Positions 21,804 through 22,609 of a DNA stretch of 22,609 nucleotides are shown piece after piece. Below the pieces are notes generated by a model. It was not told the DNA's origin and did no database searches. It saw only the letters and a list, made by a program, of their open reading frames with translations. A program made the position numbers and the translations under genes. Positions within the stretch are counted from its first letter, which is position 1. The number at the start of each line of letters is the position of its first letter. This DNA is from a virus, in IMG/VR virus record IMGVR_UViG_3300039106_000001, positions 1 through 22,609 of that record. One strand, given 5' to 3'.

Positions 21804-22265
21804 ATGGGCATTTATCTGTATAGCCAAAAGGCAGTTGACGCTTACAAAAAGAAGCGCAAGAAGGATGCTGAGAAAGCCAAGAAAACATTAGCAAAATTAG
21901 CAGAATCTAGTCCTGTCATTCAGGCTTTGATAAACAAGAAGGCTTCTCAAATAGCCTGGGCTATGCAAAAGAAGTCTGTCAAAAAGGCTCCCACATTTGA
22001 ACCGCCGCCTGCTTATGTGTTTGACATGGGAAAAGAGTTTTACAAGACAAGGGAATGGCGGGAAGTCAGGTACAAGGCTTTAGTCAAGTTCGGCAAGAAG
22101 TGTCAGGCTTGCGGGGAAACAAGTGGCTACATCCATGTGGATCACATTCTTCCCAGGTCAAAGCACCCAGAGAGGGAACTTGACATAAACAATTTGCAAG
22201 TGCTTTGTGAAGCGTGTAACATAGGCAAATCCAACACGGATACAACTGATTGGCGTGACAAGTAA
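21804..22265 (+). CDS. HNH endonuclease
   Basis: A 153-residue HNH nuclease and the only confident plus-strand gene. The N-terminal 60 residues are lysine-rich and helical (DAYKKKRKKDAEKAKKTLAK), probably for DNA binding. The nuclease domain spans about 79-145: FYKTREWREVRYKALVKFG, zinc ligands C100-x2-C103 and C135-x2-C138, catalytic H114 in VDHILPRSK, and N130 in NNLQVLC. All core residues are intact. The ATG directly follows the T-tract of the small-RNA terminator; AAAGGG (21790-21795), 8 bases before the ATG, is the only ribosome site and lies in the terminator stem. HNH proteins next to terminases take part in DNA cutting at packaging in some phages; others are free-standing homing nucleases. 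Either is possible. Confidence 0.88.
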   Translation: MGIYLYSQKAVDAYKKKRKKDAEKAKKTLAKLAESSPVIQALINKKASQIAWAMQKKSVKKAPTFEPPPAYVFDMGKEFYKTREWREVRYKALVKFGKKCQACGETSGYIHVDHILPRSKHPERELDINNLQVLCEACNIGKSNTDTTDWRDK

Positions 22266-22609
22266 AGGGATGTCGGGTGTGGCAGTCGCACCCTCAAAGG
22301 CATGAGATATTCGGTTGCCCAAGCAAATCCTCACCAGGAAGTAAGGGCGGTGGCTATAAAGCGGTACGCACTGTTTAACAGTAATACGACCTGATGTCCC
22401 ACAGAGTCTGCTTAACTCTGTACGCTATACGACACCCACCCTAGTCAAGGGATTCTCAAGACCATGAGAATTGCTACGACTGCCTTGCTACGCCTGTACA
22501 TTACCTCTCCCCTTCTTCCTTCCCAACAAAAGCTAGTCATTTTTGTAGGTAATCCTAATTTCACTTTTCCAGTGGATAGGAGGCTCCACAAAATCTCTCA
22601 CACCTCACC
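22266..22609. other. 344-base region without a convincing gene; clustered inverted repeats
   Basis: No credible long reading frame on either strand. Visible structure: GGGTG/CACCC (22275-22293), the palindrome-like ACTGTTTAACAGT (22370-22382), ACAGAGT/ACTCTGT with a 7-base loop (22401-22421), and ATTCTCA/TGAGAAT with a 6-base loop (22452-22471). GGGTGT at 22275-22280 can also pair with ACACCC at 22432-22437, which would enclose the first three repeats. No tRNA features, promoter with good spacing or T-tract terminator are seen. The last 100 bases are C/T-rich on the plus strand and show nothing recognisable. Confidence 0.4.

Noticed and set aside
22269-22445. Chain of tiny plus-strand ORFs (11, 30 and 16 codons) linked by ATGA and TGATG overlaps after the HNH gene.
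   Set aside because: Too short and unrecognised; only the first has a purine-rich site. The overlap pattern is curious but could be chance.
1-22609. tRNA genes, CRISPR arrays, insertion sequences and attachment sites.
   Set aside because: No cloverleaf, spaced repeat array, transposase or integrase-associated repeat was recognised by eye on either strand.

Overview
The window is part of a tailed bacteriophage genome, or of a prophage or assembled viral contig. It carries an almost uninterrupted virion-morphogenesis operon read right to left on the minus strand. Terminase, a P22-type portal, scaffold, coat protein, a short-tail adaptor, a nozzle/stabilisation protein and three large ejection-type proteins point to podovirus-like (short-tailed) morphology. 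No tail tape measure, sheath or major tail tube gene is seen. A putative lipoprotein with a lipobox next to a membrane/coiled-coil protein suggests a Gram-negative host. The moderate GC content and general gene content recall aquatic podoviruses, but host assignment is inference only.

Layout on the minus strand, in order of transcription (right to left): a 35-codon ORF and a putative small terminase (21.0-21.5 kb), large terminase (19.8-21.05 kb), portal (17.7-19.8 kb), two fibre genes (14.6-17.7 kb: one collagen-like, one with an S74 intramolecular chaperone), three small genes including a zinc-ribbon-like protein, scaffold and major coat protein (12.1-13.85 kb), a possible decoration protein, then many small genes (9.7-11.7 kb). 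Among these are a coiled-coil plus membrane-segment protein, a cysteine-rich protein and several very lysine-rich proteins. Next come the adaptor and stabilisation/nozzle proteins (7.5-9.75 kb), a small fibre-like protein, three large probable ejection proteins (1.3-7.27 kb), and finally four overlapping membrane-protein genes that look like part of a lysis cassette. The last of these runs off the left edge. No endolysin is visible. Most genes overlap by 1, 4, 8 or about 14 bases or abut, so translational coupling is expected. Strong hairpin-plus-T-tract terminators follow the coat gene and the gene after it, probably setting a falling expression gradient.

The right end holds the only plus-strand content: a perfect-consensus sigma70-type promoter (TTGACA, 17 bp, TATAAT), a roughly 90-nt RNA predicted to fold into two abutting hairpins with complementary loops and to end in an intrinsic terminator, and an HNH endonuclease gene whose ATG immediately follows the terminator T-tract. 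I recognise no known RNA family here; this is the best candidate for something undescribed. The last 344 bases have no convincing gene but contain several short perfect inverted repeats.

Other points of interest are a probable ATT start codon at 1331-1333, a strong internal ribosome binding site inside the 777-residue gene, a 41-residue C-terminal module shared by two fibre-type proteins 8 kb apart, and matching W-D-x-Y motifs at both ends of one ejection protein. All family assignments come from reading the sequence; no database search was run.
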